Of a stretch of 64,000 bases of DNA, positions 7,205 to 15,740 are shown piece by piece (position 1 is the stretch's first letter; every line of letters starts with the position of its first letter). The notes below the pieces were generated by a model. That model worked only from the letters and a program-made list of their open reading frames with translations. It ran no database searches and was not told where the DNA came from. The position numbers and the translations under genes are program-made. The DNA comes from Algiphilus aromaticivorans DG1253 (GTDB taxonomy: Bacteria; Pseudomonadota; Gammaproteobacteria; Nevskiales; Nevskiaceae). The stretch covers positions 2,852,001 through 2,916,000 of the forward strand of contig NZ_JPOG01000001.1 in the NCBI RefSeq assembly GCF_000733765.1, written 5' to 3'.

Positions 7205-7644
7205 GCGACTTGCTCCTTCTTCGCCGGCGGGCGCATGAAGCTGGCCGTGACCATTGCCGCCGCGTCCTCGGCGCCTTCGGCGCGGATATCGCAATGCACG
7301 AAGCCGACTTCGCGCGTATGGCGATGGCAGTGCGCGCGCACGACCAGCGTGTGCTCGACTGACACCGGCCGCAAATAGTCGATGCGCAGATCCAACGTCG
7401 CCACGGCGGTGAGCTCGTTGATGGCAGAGACATAGGCCACGCCCGAGGCAGCATCCGCCAGCGTGAGCAGCACGCTGGGGAAGTAGAGCTGCCGCTCGGG
7501 GTCACCGCACAAGGCGGGCTTGCCCGGCAGCCGCAGGGTCGCGACGCCACGTTCGATATCGACGACCTCGATACCGAGATCGGCGTTGTGCGGGACTGCC
7601 GCGACAAAGCGTCGCGCCATTTCCAGATAGGGGTTCTGCGTCAT
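7201..7644 (-). CDS. PaaI-type hotdog thioesterase (first of a pair)
   Basis: The ATG at 7644 gives 147 residues starting MTQNPYLEMARRF. An ATG at 7680 is possible, but that extension has no family-like sequence. Hotdog features are NADLGIEVVDIERGVATLRL, the central YFPSVLLTLADAASGVAY helix and LDLRIDYLRPV. The usual HGG turn is replaced by a less typical segment, so the catalytic role is less sure than in the partner gene at 6746-7204. Coupled to that gene through an ATGA overlap. A divergent DUF2189 gene starts 131 bp upstream. Confidence 0.78.
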   Translation of the reverse strand: MTQNPYLEMARRFVAAVPHNADLGIEVVDIERGVATLRLPGKPALCGDPERQLYFPSVLLTLADAASGVAYVSAINELTAVATLDLRIDYLRPVSVEHTLVVRAHCHRHTREVGFVHCDIRAEGAEDAAAMVTASFMRPPAKKEQVA

Positions 7645-7775
7645 GGAGCCGCCATCCGCTGGCTGAGCATAAGTCAGCATTATCGCAGCGCCGCGCGTTG
7701 CAGTGCCCCGCTTGCCATGCGCCAATCAGCGGCGTATCAATGGGGCAGCTTCGGTAGCTGCATAGGAGACATGCC

Positions 7776-8222
7776 ATGAACACGCACAGCCTGCCCGCCG
7801 GTAGCCTGACCCCATCGTGGGGAGTCCCGATGCTGCGCCCTCTGCATTGGCTGTGGCGCGGCGCCGCGGACATGCGGCACAGCCTTGGTACGAGCCTGAT
7901 CTACGGCCTTATCGTCACCGCCATCGGCGCGCTCATTCTTGCGCTTGGCAACCATCCCAGCTTCATCGCCGCGACCATCACGGGCTTTCTGCTGGTGGGA
8001 CCAGCGCTGGGAACGGGCCTGTGCGAGCTATCCCGGCGGCGCGAGCAGGGGGAAGCCATGGGCTTCGAGGCTTCGCTGTCACCGCTTGCGCGCCGGCGCA
8101 GCGCGCTGCTGGGGCTGGCGAGCGTACTCGTCGCCCTCAGCGCCGTTTGGTTCCTGCTGTCGACGCTACTGCTGCAAGGTGTCTTCGGCGCGCAGGTGCC
8201 GGTCACCTTCGGCGCGCTGTGA
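7776..8222 (+). CDS. N-terminal half of a DUF2189 integral membrane protein, ended by an in-frame TGA
   Basis: The 148-residue frame contains the first half of DUF2189: two or three transmembrane segments and the signature LLVGPALGTGLCELSRRREQGE. It ends at a TGA (8220-8222). The sequence directly after the stop, in the same reading frame, gives the missing second half (next entry). Members of the family normally have a single chain of roughly 250 residues, so this looks like one gene broken by a nonsense change, read through at TGA, or split. The function of DUF2189 proteins is not known. The codon composition matches neighbouring genes. Confidence 0.7.
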   Translation: MNTHSLPAGSLTPSWGVPMLRPLHWLWRGAADMRHSLGTSLIYGLIVTAIGALILALGNHPSFIAATITGFLLVGPALGTGLCELSRRREQGEAMGFEASLSPLARRRSALLGLASVLVALSAVWFLLSTLLLQGVFGAQVPVTFGAL

Positions 8223-8231
8223 GGCGACGCG

Positions 8232-8540
8232 ATGGCGCAGGCCAGCAGTGAGCAGCTCATCGCTTACGTCGCCAGCGGCGGCGCACTGGCAGCTCTCGTC
8301 TTCGTGCTATCAGTGGTCGCGGTGCCGCTGATCATTGATCGAGAGAGCACCACGACTGGCGAGGCCATGAGCGCGAGTCTTTCCGCCTGCATGCAGAACC
8401 TGCCGGCGGCAATCGTCTGGGCGGCGCTCATCACCGCACTGGTTGCAGTAGGCTTCGCGACCATGCTAATCGGCATGCTGGTGATCTTTCCGCTGCTGGG
8501 CCACGCCACCTGGCACGCCTATCGCGACCTTTCTCGCTAA
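8232..8540 (+). CDS. C-terminal half of the split DUF2189 membrane protein
   Basis: This frame is in register with the preceding half; only GGC GAC GCG separates the TGA at 8220 from the ATG at 8232. Its 102 residues carry the second DUF2189 signature: an AYVASGGALAALVFVLSVV membrane span, PLIIDRES, and the C-terminal FPLLGHATWHAYRDL. No convincing ribosome site precedes the ATG, so separate translation would need coupling or reinitiation at the upstream stop. The half domain has no known independent function. The intact C-terminal signature suggests a recent break or continued use. Confidence 0.65.
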   Translation: MAQASSEQLIAYVASGGALAALVFVLSVVAVPLIIDRESTTTGEAMSASLSACMQNLPAAIVWAALITALVAVGFATMLIGMLVIFPLLGHATWHAYRDLSR

Positions 8541-8554
8541 CCTGGCGGGAAACG

Positions 8555-8580
8555 AAAAGCCCCGCATCAGCGGGGCTTTT
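8555..8580. terminator. Bidirectional rho-independent terminator
   Basis: AAAAGCCCCGC (8555-8565) and GCGGGGCTTTT (8570-8580) form an 11-bp perfect stem with a 4-nt loop, flanked by an A-run on one side and a T-run on the other. It lies between the convergent DUF2189 gene and the outer-membrane protein gene, so it can serve both. Confidence 0.92.
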
Positions 8581-8603
8581 CGGATTCAGCAGCTGCTTCG
8601 CTT

Positions 8604-9224
8604 CTAGAAGCTGAAGCCGGCGCCAATACGCAGATCGTCAAGATCAAGGTCGTTGCCGCTGTCGCTCAGTCGCGTGACGCGGTAGTCGGCGAAGATGCTG
8701 ACGCTCTCGTTTGCCAGAAAACGCAGGCCCACGAGGAATTCGGGGCCATCGGCATCATCGATCGATATGAAGCCGACGCTGCCGTGCACCATGAACTGGG
8801 GCGTCAGCATCGCTTCGGCGCCACCATGGATGCCGAAACCGCTTTCGTCATCGGAATCCAGAAAGGGGCCGTCCAGCTCGACCTGGATGAATTCGGCACG
8901 CCCGATCAGGTTCAACGCTGGGTTCACGGCCGATGTGAAGCCGACGCCGGCGCGAAGCTGATCAATCTCGAGCTCGGAATCATCAAGCTCGACCGCTTGA
9001 TACTCGCCAGTGAAGAACAGCTGATCGGCGAAACGGGCGCGGCCTTTTACGCCAAAGCCGTCGCCGTCGTCATCGGCGGAAGCTCCGCCTTCACTGATCT
9101 CGAACTCGGCGCTCGGGATGTAATAGCCGTCGATGTAGCCCAGAGATGCCGACTGCGCCGGTGCCAGATAGGCGAGCGATGCAATGCCGCATGCCACGGC
9201 AGCGGCGAAAGATTGTTGCTTCAT
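8604..9224 (-). CDS. Outer-membrane beta-barrel protein, porin-like
   Basis: The ATG at 9224 follows GGGAGAAGG. The 206-residue product starts with a signal peptide (MKQQSFAAAVACGIASLAYL, cleavage likely after AQSA). Alternating hydrophobic strands follow, with a C-terminal phenylalanine (GAGFSF) typical of barrels inserted by Bam. Acidic turns (DDDGDGFG, DSDDESGFG) are frequent. It resembles small OmpA-like or 'outer membrane beta-barrel' family proteins of about eight strands, but I do not recognise a specific member or cargo. It has its own transcript, ending at the hairpin at 8555-8580. Confidence 0.75.
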   Translation of the reverse strand: MKQQSFAAAVACGIASLAYLAPAQSASLGYIDGYYIPSAEFEISEGGASADDDGDGFGVKGRARFADQLFFTGEYQAVELDDSELEIDQLRAGVGFTSAVNPALNLIGRAEFIQVELDGPFLDSDDESGFGIHGGAEAMLTPQFMVHGSVGFISIDDADGPEFLVGLRFLANESVSIFADYRVTRLSDSGNDLDLDDLRIGAGFSF

Positions 9225-9308
9225 GCCTTCTCCCTTATTGGTAGCTTGGATGTCCCGCACCGGAATATTGCACCATCCAGGTGCAGACCGGAAGAGACTG
9301 GAAGCGCC

Positions 9309-9683
9309 TCAGCTGGGCGGCGCCACGCGCGCCGGAGGACCATACGCGTTTTCGCCCTCGCTGCCTTTCAGCACCATCATGACCAGCAGGATGATGCCGC
9401 CCACCAGCGGGATGAAGCCGATGAGGATCCACCAGCCGCTGCGGCCAGTGTCGTGCAAGCGCCGGATGGTGACGCCGATACCCGGCAGCAGCACCGCCAG
9501 CGTGTAGATCAACCCGAGCAGTCCCATGCCACCAAACATGTCGAAGGTGCCGATGACGGCATCGAGCACAGCCAGCGCAATGGCGATCAGCAGATTGAAC
9601 AGAAAGAACATCCAGTACTCGCTGCGCCCTGCCCGACCGTCGAATACGGCGTAATCCTTGAGAACCGCCAGATACCAGCCCAT
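9309..9683 (-). CDS. DUF805 family inner-membrane protein
   Basis: The 124-residue protein has the DUF805 hallmarks: WYLAVLKDYAVFDGRAGRSEYW at the N-terminus, about four hydrophobic spans, and the conserved RRLHDTGRSGWW motif before the last spans, ending in a hydrophilic ENAYGPP tail. Family function is unknown; E. coli YhaH and YhaI are relatives. It stands alone between the outer-membrane barrel gene and the CocE-type hydrolase gene, with about 84-100 bp on each side. Confidence 0.88.
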   Translation of the reverse strand: MGWYLAVLKDYAVFDGRAGRSEYWMFFLFNLLIAIALAVLDAVIGTFDMFGGMGLLGLIYTLAVLLPGIGVTIRRLHDTGRSGWWILIGFIPLVGGIILLVMMVLKGSEGENAYGPPARVAPPS

Positions 9684-9784
9684 TGCTACTCTCCCTAGTG
9701 CTTTGGCGCCAAAGCTATCCCGCGTGCTTCAGTGCGCCCATCCCCAAGACGCGGTACAGCCGGGGCGGTTCATGAGTCGCGAAA

Positions 9785-11641
9785 TCAGCGAGCGGAAACC
9801 AGTGCATCCGCCGGAATCGCAGGCACGACGATGCTCGACGGCGTGTCGCCACCGCTGTGAACGCTGATGATGCCAAGCAGCTGATCGAGCAGGTCGGGCA
9901 CCGGGGGCAGGCCGTGCGGAAAGTCGCTGGGACCGACAGTCACACGCAGGCGATGACCTTCGGGAATCACGAAGCTGGTCGGAAAGACCTCGACGTTGAC
10001 CGGCACGATATTGCCGATGCCCGGGACATCCCGCGCCTCGCGCGTGAAGATATGCCAGGGCTGGATCATCTCGCCGTCCAGATAGCGCGCGCGCTCGGGG
10101 TCGACAGCGCGCATGGAGGCATTGAGCAGACCGTGGCTCAGCTCGCGCGAGGCACCGCTTTCGTCGACCAGGGTCACCCGCACATTGACGCCGGTATCGG
10201 GCGCAGAACTGCTCACCCAGAGATCGGCCTGAATCGGGCCGTTGACGACGTAGTCCTCCGCCATCGGCGGGGTCGTGTAGGTCACCTCGATGATCTCGTT
10301 GAGGCGATTATCCTGAGCACAGGGCGGAGTCACCAGGCCGAGGATGCCGGCAGTCCACTGCGAGGCGCTGGAGGAACAGAGCCCGTTGACCGGCAGCTGC
10401 AGCGTACGATCGATGCCGCTGTCCGCCGGAAGCTGTCTCGACAGCGTGCCGCCCGCCTGCAGATACCAGCGCTCGGCGCGCGCTTTCGGATGCGGCCAGC
10501 CGGTGGCCACCGACCAGCGCTCAGCACCCCAGTAGTACTGCGTGACTTCGGGCTGCGCCTTGGCACCGCTGGGCATGTCGCGCAGATAGTGGTCGAACCA
10601 TTGCAGCGCCATCTGATCCATGCTGGGCAGGCCGGCCGCTTCGAGGCCAGCGCCGGAGGAACCGTCGAGGTGCTCCCACGGCCCGATCAGCAGCTTGGCG
10701 TCGGCGTTGCGCTGAATGGCCTCATAGAGCATCGGCTCGCCACGCTGGAAAATGTCCTTCAGCCCGCCGATGATGAAGGTCGGCGTGCGGATCCGGTCCG
10801 CCACCTCGATGGGTGAACGCGTGCGCCAGAAAGGCCCGTCCTGTGCGATCTCTCCGCCGAGCAAAGCCTGCGCGAGAATGGGCACCTGGAAGCTAGTGAG
10901 CGCCGCCAGCAGATTCTGCACCGCAGAGTTGACGTAGAGGCCCGGGTCCTGCACCAGGTCCGGCGTCGGCACGATGCTGAGTGCAGTGACCAGCCCCATC
11001 CACAGCGGGATGAAACCGACGTTGGTCTGCCCGCCACTGAAGACGATGTCACGGTAGGCATCGCCCATGGGTACGATCGCGAAGACCGCCTCGTGCGCAG
11101 GATGCTGCTGCGCCGCCGTGAACAACTGGGTGATACCCATGAAAGAGGCGCCCCAGGTGCCAACGCGGCCGTTGCTCCAGGGCTGAGTCGCCACCCAGTC
11201 CATAACCTCGGCATAGTCGGCCTGCTCGTTCTCACCAAAGGCTTCCCAGGCACCCTCCGAGCTGCCGGTGCCGCGCACATCGACCGAAACATGCGCATAA
11301 CCGCGCTGCACGAGGTAGTCGTTGAAGGCGGGGATGACCGGCAGGCCGCGGTTGTAGCCGGTCTGCGTCAGCAGCACAGGGAAGGGGCCCTCGGCGGGCT
11401 CGCCGTCGGGACCGGCGGGCAGGCGCACCGCCGTGGCCAGGCGAATACCGTCGCGCAGCGTGATGGCCTGCGCCGGCAGCGTGGCCGAGCCGGCGTACTC
11501 GGCGGGCCGCTCATAGGGCGTCCATTTCGCGGCAACCTGCGCACTACCGTCGGGTGATGCGCTCTCGCCGCAGGCGCTGAGCAATCCTGCCGCGAGCAGC
11601 ACGACAAGCAGGTGGCGTCCCTTCCACAGCAATGGCCTCAT
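9785..11641 (-). CDS. CocE/NonD family hydrolase (X-Pro dipeptidyl-peptidase-like), lipoprotein
   Basis: 618 residues with a lipoprotein signal: basic start, hydrophobic core and lipobox LLSACGE. The alpha/beta-hydrolase part shows VDVRGTGSSEG, the nucleophile elbow GTWGASFMG (serine in WGAS), an acid in IGGLKDIFQRG and a histidine in GPWEHLDG. The C-terminal jelly-roll typical of CocE/NonD proteins contains DLWVSSSAPDTG and GHRLRVTVGPSDFP. The family cleaves X-Pro peptides, cocaine-type esters or cephalosporin esters; the substrate here is unknown. It lies just downstream of the penicillin-acylase-type gene on the same strand, but a strong terminator separates them. The lipid anchor puts it in the envelope. 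Confidence 0.87.
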   Translation of the reverse strand: MRPLLWKGRHLLVVLLAAGLLSACGESASPDGSAQVAAKWTPYERPAEYAGSATLPAQAITLRDGIRLATAVRLPAGPDGEPAEGPFPVLLTQTGYNRGLPVIPAFNDYLVQRGYAHVSVDVRGTGSSEGAWEAFGENEQADYAEVMDWVATQPWSNGRVGTWGASFMGITQLFTAAQQHPAHEAVFAIVPMGDAYRDIVFSGGQTNVGFIPLWMGLVTALSIVPTPDLVQDPGLYVNSAVQNLLAALTSFQVPILAQALLGGEIAQDGPFWRTRSPIEVADRIRTPTFIIGGLKDIFQRGEPMLYEAIQRNADAKLLIGPWEHLDGSSGAGLEAAGLPSMDQMALQWFDHYLRDMPSGAKAQPEVTQYYWGAERWSVATGWPHPKARAERWYLQAGGTLSRQLPADSGIDRTLQLPVNGLCSSSASQWTAGILGLVTPPCAQDNRLNEIIEVTYTTPPMAEDYVVNGPIQADLWVSSSAPDTGVNVRVTLVDESGASRELSHGLLNASMRAVDPERARYLDGEMIQPWHIFTREARDVPGIGNIVPVNVEVFPTSFVIPEGHRLRVTVGPSDFPHGLPPVPDLLDQLLGIISVHSGGDTPSSIVVPAIPADALVSAR

Positions 11642-11714
11642 GCCAAGTCTCCGTCCAATTAGTTATTTACTGACAGCGGATTCTAGCCCGCCCCCACAAA
11701 ATATTGACCCGCAA

Positions 11715-11744
11715 TAAAAAACGCCGGCGACCGAAGCCGCCGGC
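11715..11744 (-). terminator. Rho-independent terminator downstream of the penicillin-acylase gene
   Basis: On the minus strand GCCGGCG (11738-11744) pairs with CGCCGGC (11723-11729) around a loop containing TTCG, followed by GTTTTTTATT. Stem, stable loop and T-run are all present. It ends transcripts from the gene at 11781-15158 and separates them from the CocE-type gene. Confidence 0.93.
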
Positions 11745-11780
11745 AAGACCCCCAACACTAGTCTTGTAGCGGGCACGCGC

Positions 11781-14700
11781 TCAGCGCGCCTCACGTATCT
11801 GGATGACCTGCTGGAAAGTCGGCCGATTGGTCCAGTGGATGGCAGGCACTGGCAGGAAGGTGAGCGGCACATGCTCGACCGCATCGCACTCTTCCACCGT
11901 GCCACAGTCGCCCCCCTTGGCATAGGAATCGAGCTGACTGCCGTCCCAGCTGTCCATCGCCGCAATGCCGCCGAGATCGGTCAGCGCTGCGTCCAGAGCA
12001 CTCAGCACGGCCTGCCGACACGCACCAGCGTCCTCGCTGCCGGCGCAGCGCAACGCGCGATAGGGCGTGTGCCCGGGCTTGTCCAGTGCCGTTTCCAGCA
12101 GCCGCTTCATGTGCTCGTACCAGCCGGACTGAAAAGCCGAGCCCTGTGCACGCGGCGCGTCATAACGGCCCTGCAGCACCGTCGGCAGGCCCTCGAACTG
12201 CGGCAGCATGGTGTCGATCAGCCGCTGATACCAGGCATCCATCAGCACCACTGCGGCGCGGTGATCGTAGGCGCCATCGTTGTCACGATCGCGGCGATAG
12301 GCGCCCAGGCCTTCGCCGCCGTCGATCCAGCTGCGCGAACCGTCGGCGATCCAGTCGCCCATCAGCGCGACGACCTGCTGCTGCGTCTCGCTCAGCTCTC
12401 CAGTCTGCATCAGATCCAGCAACAGCGGCAGCACGGTCTGACCGCGCAGATCGACAAAGGCGGCATCGGCCAGAATCTCGGTCAGCGTACCGATGTCGTG
12501 CTTGCGGCCAGCCGCGCGGAACGCTTCGAGGCGCTCGACCAGCAGGTCGATGCGATGCGTCGGCCCGTAGCTGCCATTGGCGTCGGATGCCCACCAGCCA
12601 TCGGCCGGCGCATTGTTCCACTGCGCGATGAAGGGCTGGTTGAGTACCTGCGGATGCTCTTCCATCGACAGATAGCCGTCGAACTCGAAGTAGCCATCGC
12701 GCAGCGGATCGTTCTGCGCCACCGGCGTCGCAGGGTTCGGGAAGCTGATACCACCCTCGGAAGCCTTGCCACCGAAAGCATCGAAGAAACCGGCGTTGAA
12801 GGGCACGCTGGCGCTATCAAGCTGGCCCTGCCACTCGAAGCGGCCGTCGCCCCATACCGGCAACTCGGGATGATGCGCCGGGTCGCGCTTCGGATACAGC
12901 CCGCTGTGGAAAACGCCGGCATCCTGCGAATCGACGTACATCCAGTTGAAGGAGCCCGTCACGCTGTTGAAAAGCTTCCGGAAGCTGTCGAAATCCTCGA
13001 CGATATTGCTGGTGGCCAGCGCAAAGGTCGGTGCGGTCTCCAACTCGCCGAAAAAGGTGGCTCGCTGCAGCGAGAGCGCGACGGGCTCGCCGCGCACGGT
13101 GGCAGTGGCGAAGACCGGCCCGTAGTGCGTGCGGGCGACTGAGCGCACCACGCGCTGCGGCGCCGGCGGGCCACCCAGGGCCACCGAGGCCACGGTGGGC
13201 AGCGCCGTCCATTCGTCGACGCGCTTGAAGAGTTCGCGGCACTGCATGCCCTGCCCGTCGCCGGCATCGACCAAGTAGCCGTCGGCAACCAGCATCCCCT
13301 GCTCGTCGGTCTCGCGCGTGGCAGGCGTGCCGTCGACGTTACAGAGCTTGGAAACGCGCACGTCGACCAGGTCGGAATTGCCCGAAGTCGCGCTCCAGGC
13401 AAAGTCGGCGCCGCGGCCGATGTTGATATAGGGCAGATCGCCGAAGACGACGCCGCGGCCGTTGAAATCCAGCGGCCCCGGGTTGTCGCCACCCGACTTG
13501 ATGGCGACCTCCCACAGCAGCTGCGGCGCGAAGTAGCTCGCCTGCGGACCGAAGACGGCGATGGGCGCGCCCTCGCGCGTCTCCGACGCCGGAACGACCA
13601 CGCCATTGGACATGGTCTCGGGCAGCGGCAGACCGGCAGCGGCCAGATGCTGGCGCGCGCTTTCACCCGGCTCGATTCCGCCGTTGAGCAGACGCGACTG
13701 CGAGGATCGCTGCCGCCCGTCACGCATGGGAGGATCGATGCGCGCGATCCGCGTGGCGGCGCCACCTTGACCCTCAGCACCGAGCATCAGGCAAGTCTCC
13801 AGCGCCGTGCTGCCGTCAATGAAGCAATCCAGAAGATCCTCCGCCAGAGGTAGATTCGGCAGCAACGGGAGGCTGGAGATGGCGTCGCCGCCGACACCAC
13901 CGAGAACATTGCCGACCACCGCGCCCAGGGTCTCACCGCCGGATGCCGCGGCCGTGAGCAGGCTGGGCCGCGTCTCGAAGCTACCCGGGTCGAAGATGGC
14001 CGCGCCAGCCGGCAGATCCTGCGGGCACGCCTCGCTGACGCTGGCCGGTGACTGCGTAGCGAACTCGCGCGCGTTCACTGTCTTGTGCGCATACGGGTCC
14101 ATGGCGTGACGCAGGTCGCGCCACAGCTCACAGGCGGCGGCCGGCACGGCGCCGCTATCCGGTCCGAAGCTGCCGTCTAGGGCCTGCAGCAGGCGCAGGT
14201 TCTGGTGCTCGCCGCCGCCGCCGATGGCGAAGATCGACTGGATCAGCGTCGCCGAGGCAACGATGTCGGTACGCGTCCAGTCGCGCGGTGGAAAGGCTGG
14301 CGGCACGCTGGGCAGATCGCCCACCTGCAGTGCCAGCGTGGCGTACTCGGGCGGGATATCCCCGGCACCGGCGCCGTTGAGCGTATCCAGATAGGCGTTG
14401 ATGCCGGCGACCATATTGTCGACGTCCTGCACGACGAGATCGCCGAGCGACCCGAACTTGGAGCGCGCGCGCTCGACCATGGCCTCCAGCTCTTCCTCGC
14501 TATAGCCGGCGAAGTTGGCGAGATCCGCGTCGAAACCGAGCGTATCCGGCGCCGCGCCGAGGAACTCCGAGAAACGGCCGCGACCGATGGCGCGCAGCGC
14601 GTCGTGCAGCCAGAGCCGATCCTGCGCCGAGGCATAGCCGAAGCCGTACATGGCGTCAGCGCGCGTATCGCCCTCGACAAAGGGCACGCCCCAGCCATCG

Positions 14701-15158
14701 CGACGGATCGTCACCACGCCACCAGCGGACGTGTTCAGGGTCAGGCTCTCGGTAACCTGCTGCGGCTCCAGTCCGGCGTCCTTGTAGTAATTGCAGGCCT
14801 GATCGGAAACCGGCTCATGAGCGTCGATATCGACCGGCGGCTCGCAGGGCGCTGCCTTGAGATCTTCCTGCGCATAGGCGAGATTGCCGTAAAGCTCGAG
14901 CTGGTCGGCGAAATTGTCCGGATAGGACAGTACCGACCCGACCGGCGCGCCCACGCCGCCGGCGGAATTGCCGTTGTTGCCGGGCGGCACGGCACTCAGG
15001 AAGACGCTGCCTTCCGGCGAGGCACGATCACCGCCACCCGGAGCACCTGGGCCTCCCGGACCGCCGTCGTCAACCGTGTCGGGGGGATGGCTGCCACCAC
15101 AGGCGGCGAGCAGAACAACGACAATAGCGGCGAGGCCGCGACTCACACGGGGGTGCAT
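11781..15158 (-). CDS. Penicillin acylase family (S45) N-terminal-nucleophile hydrolase, lipoprotein
   Basis: 1125 residues, longer than usual for S45 enzymes (about 750-850). It has a lipobox (VVLLAACGG) and a Gly/Pro-rich linker. The alpha-chain signature is RRDGWGVPFVEGDTRADAMYG with GYASAQDRLWLHDALR. The predicted autoprocessing site is TMSNGVVVPAS, making Ser517 the new N-terminal nucleophile, and FNGRGVVFGDLPYINIGRGADFAW corresponds to the substrate-binding region. Relatives cleave penicillins, N-acyl-homoserine lactones or other N-acyl amides; the substrate here is open. It has its own terminator at 11715-11744. Extra inserted segments around residues 370-500 (ending GRQRSSQSRLL) account for part of the length. 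Confidence 0.85.
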   Translation of the reverse strand: MHPRVSRGLAAIVVVLLAACGGSHPPDTVDDGGPGGPGAPGGGDRASPEGSVFLSAVPPGNNGNSAGGVGAPVGSVLSYPDNFADQLELYGNLAYAQEDLKAAPCEPPVDIDAHEPVSDQACNYYKDAGLEPQQVTESLTLNTSAGGVVTIRRDGWGVPFVEGDTRADAMYGFGYASAQDRLWLHDALRAIGRGRFSEFLGAAPDTLGFDADLANFAGYSEEELEAMVERARSKFGSLGDLVVQDVDNMVAGINAYLDTLNGAGAGDIPPEYATLALQVGDLPSVPPAFPPRDWTRTDIVASATLIQSIFAIGGGGEHQNLRLLQALDGSFGPDSGAVPAAACELWRDLRHAMDPYAHKTVNAREFATQSPASVSEACPQDLPAGAAIFDPGSFETRPSLLTAAASGGETLGAVVGNVLGGVGGDAISSLPLLPNLPLAEDLLDCFIDGSTALETCLMLGAEGQGGAATRIARIDPPMRDGRQRSSQSRLLNGGIEPGESARQHLAAAGLPLPETMSNGVVVPASETREGAPIAVFGPQASYFAPQLLWEVAIKSGGDNPGPLDFNGRGVVFGDLPYINIGRGADFAWSATSGNSDLVDVRVSKLCNVDGTPATRETDEQGMLVADGYLVDAGDGQGMQCRELFKRVDEWTALPTVASVALGGPPAPQRVVRSVARTHYGPVFATATVRGEPVALSLQRATFFGELETAPTFALATSNIVEDFDSFRKLFNSVTGSFNWMYVDSQDAGVFHSGLYPKRDPAHHPELPVWGDGRFEWQGQLDSASVPFNAGFFDAFGGKASEGGISFPNPATPVAQNDPLRDGYFEFDGYLSMEEHPQVLNQPFIAQWNNAPADGWWASDANGSYGPTHRIDLLVERLEAFRAAGRKHDIGTLTEILADAAFVDLRGQTVLPLLLDLMQTGELSETQQQVVALMGDWIADGSRSWIDGGEGLGAYRRDRDNDGAYDHRAAVVLMDAWYQRLIDTMLPQFEGLPTVLQGRYDAPRAQGSAFQSGWYEHMKRLLETALDKPGHTPYRALRCAGSEDAGACRQAVLSALDAALTDLGGIAAMDSWDGSQLDSYAKGGDCGTVEECDAVEHVPLTFLPVPAIHWTNRPTFQQVIQIREAR

Positions 15159-15245
15159 GCTGTCTCCTCTCTCCCTTGCTGCGCGATGCGATGCCGCGCC
15201 ATGCCTCGACTATCCCCCATTCGGAAAGCCCGTGCCATCGTAAAA

Positions 15246-15731
15246 ATGCAGGACATCACCACCCTCGCCGACCTGCCCGCCTCGGCCATGACCGATTTCC
15301 TCGCGCGCCACGGCATCGCGCTGGCGCGTGTCGCCGATGACGCCGAGATTCCGGCCAGCTACTGGGGCGCCCCGGAAGCCGGCGTCATCGGCACGACGCT
15401 CTACGCGCGCGCCGACACGCCAGTGCATTCGCTGCTGCATACGGCTGCCCATGTGCTGTGCATGGACGAGGCGCGCCGCGCAAGGCTGCACACCGACTGC
15501 GGCGGCAGCGATCTGGAGGAGGCCGCTGTCTGCTATCTGCAGGCTCTGCTCGCCGACACGCTCGCAGACTATTCGCGCGAGCGGCTCTTCGCCGACATGG
15601 ATGCCTGGGGCTACAGCTTCCGCCTGGGCAGTGCCCGGGCCTGGTTCGAGCAGGATGCCGAAGACGCGCGCGCGCACCTGACGACGCTGCCGCTGAACGC
15701 CTCGGCGCGCACTCTGCTTCCCGCGGATTGA
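15246..15731 (+). CDS. Uncharacterised 161-residue protein with an HxxxH-E pattern
   Basis: The frame continues far upstream opposite the acylase gene, but family-like sequence begins at the ATG at 15246 (MQDITTLADLPASAM). I do not recognise the protein. Visible features are HSLLHTAAHVLCM, with three histidines spaced like metal ligands, followed about 20 residues later by CGGSDLEEAAVCYLQ. That order recalls compact zinc-dependent proteins, but no standard HExxH is present. No signal peptide and no membrane span are visible. The ribosome site is weak. It is convergent with the GGDEF gene 9 bp downstream and divergent from the acylase gene upstream. Confidence 0.65.
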   Translation: MQDITTLADLPASAMTDFLARHGIALARVADDAEIPASYWGAPEAGVIGTTLYARADTPVHSLLHTAAHVLCMDEARRARLHTDCGGSDLEEAAVCYLQALLADTLADYSRERLFADMDAWGYSFRLGSARAWFEQDAEDARAHLTTLPLNASARTLLPAD

Positions 15732-15740
15732 GAGGCCACG

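Noticed and set aside
14205-15245. A long upstream extension of the 161-residue gene at 15246.
   Set aside because: It lies opposite the penicillin-acylase gene and has no coding character; only the part from 15246 reads like a real protein.
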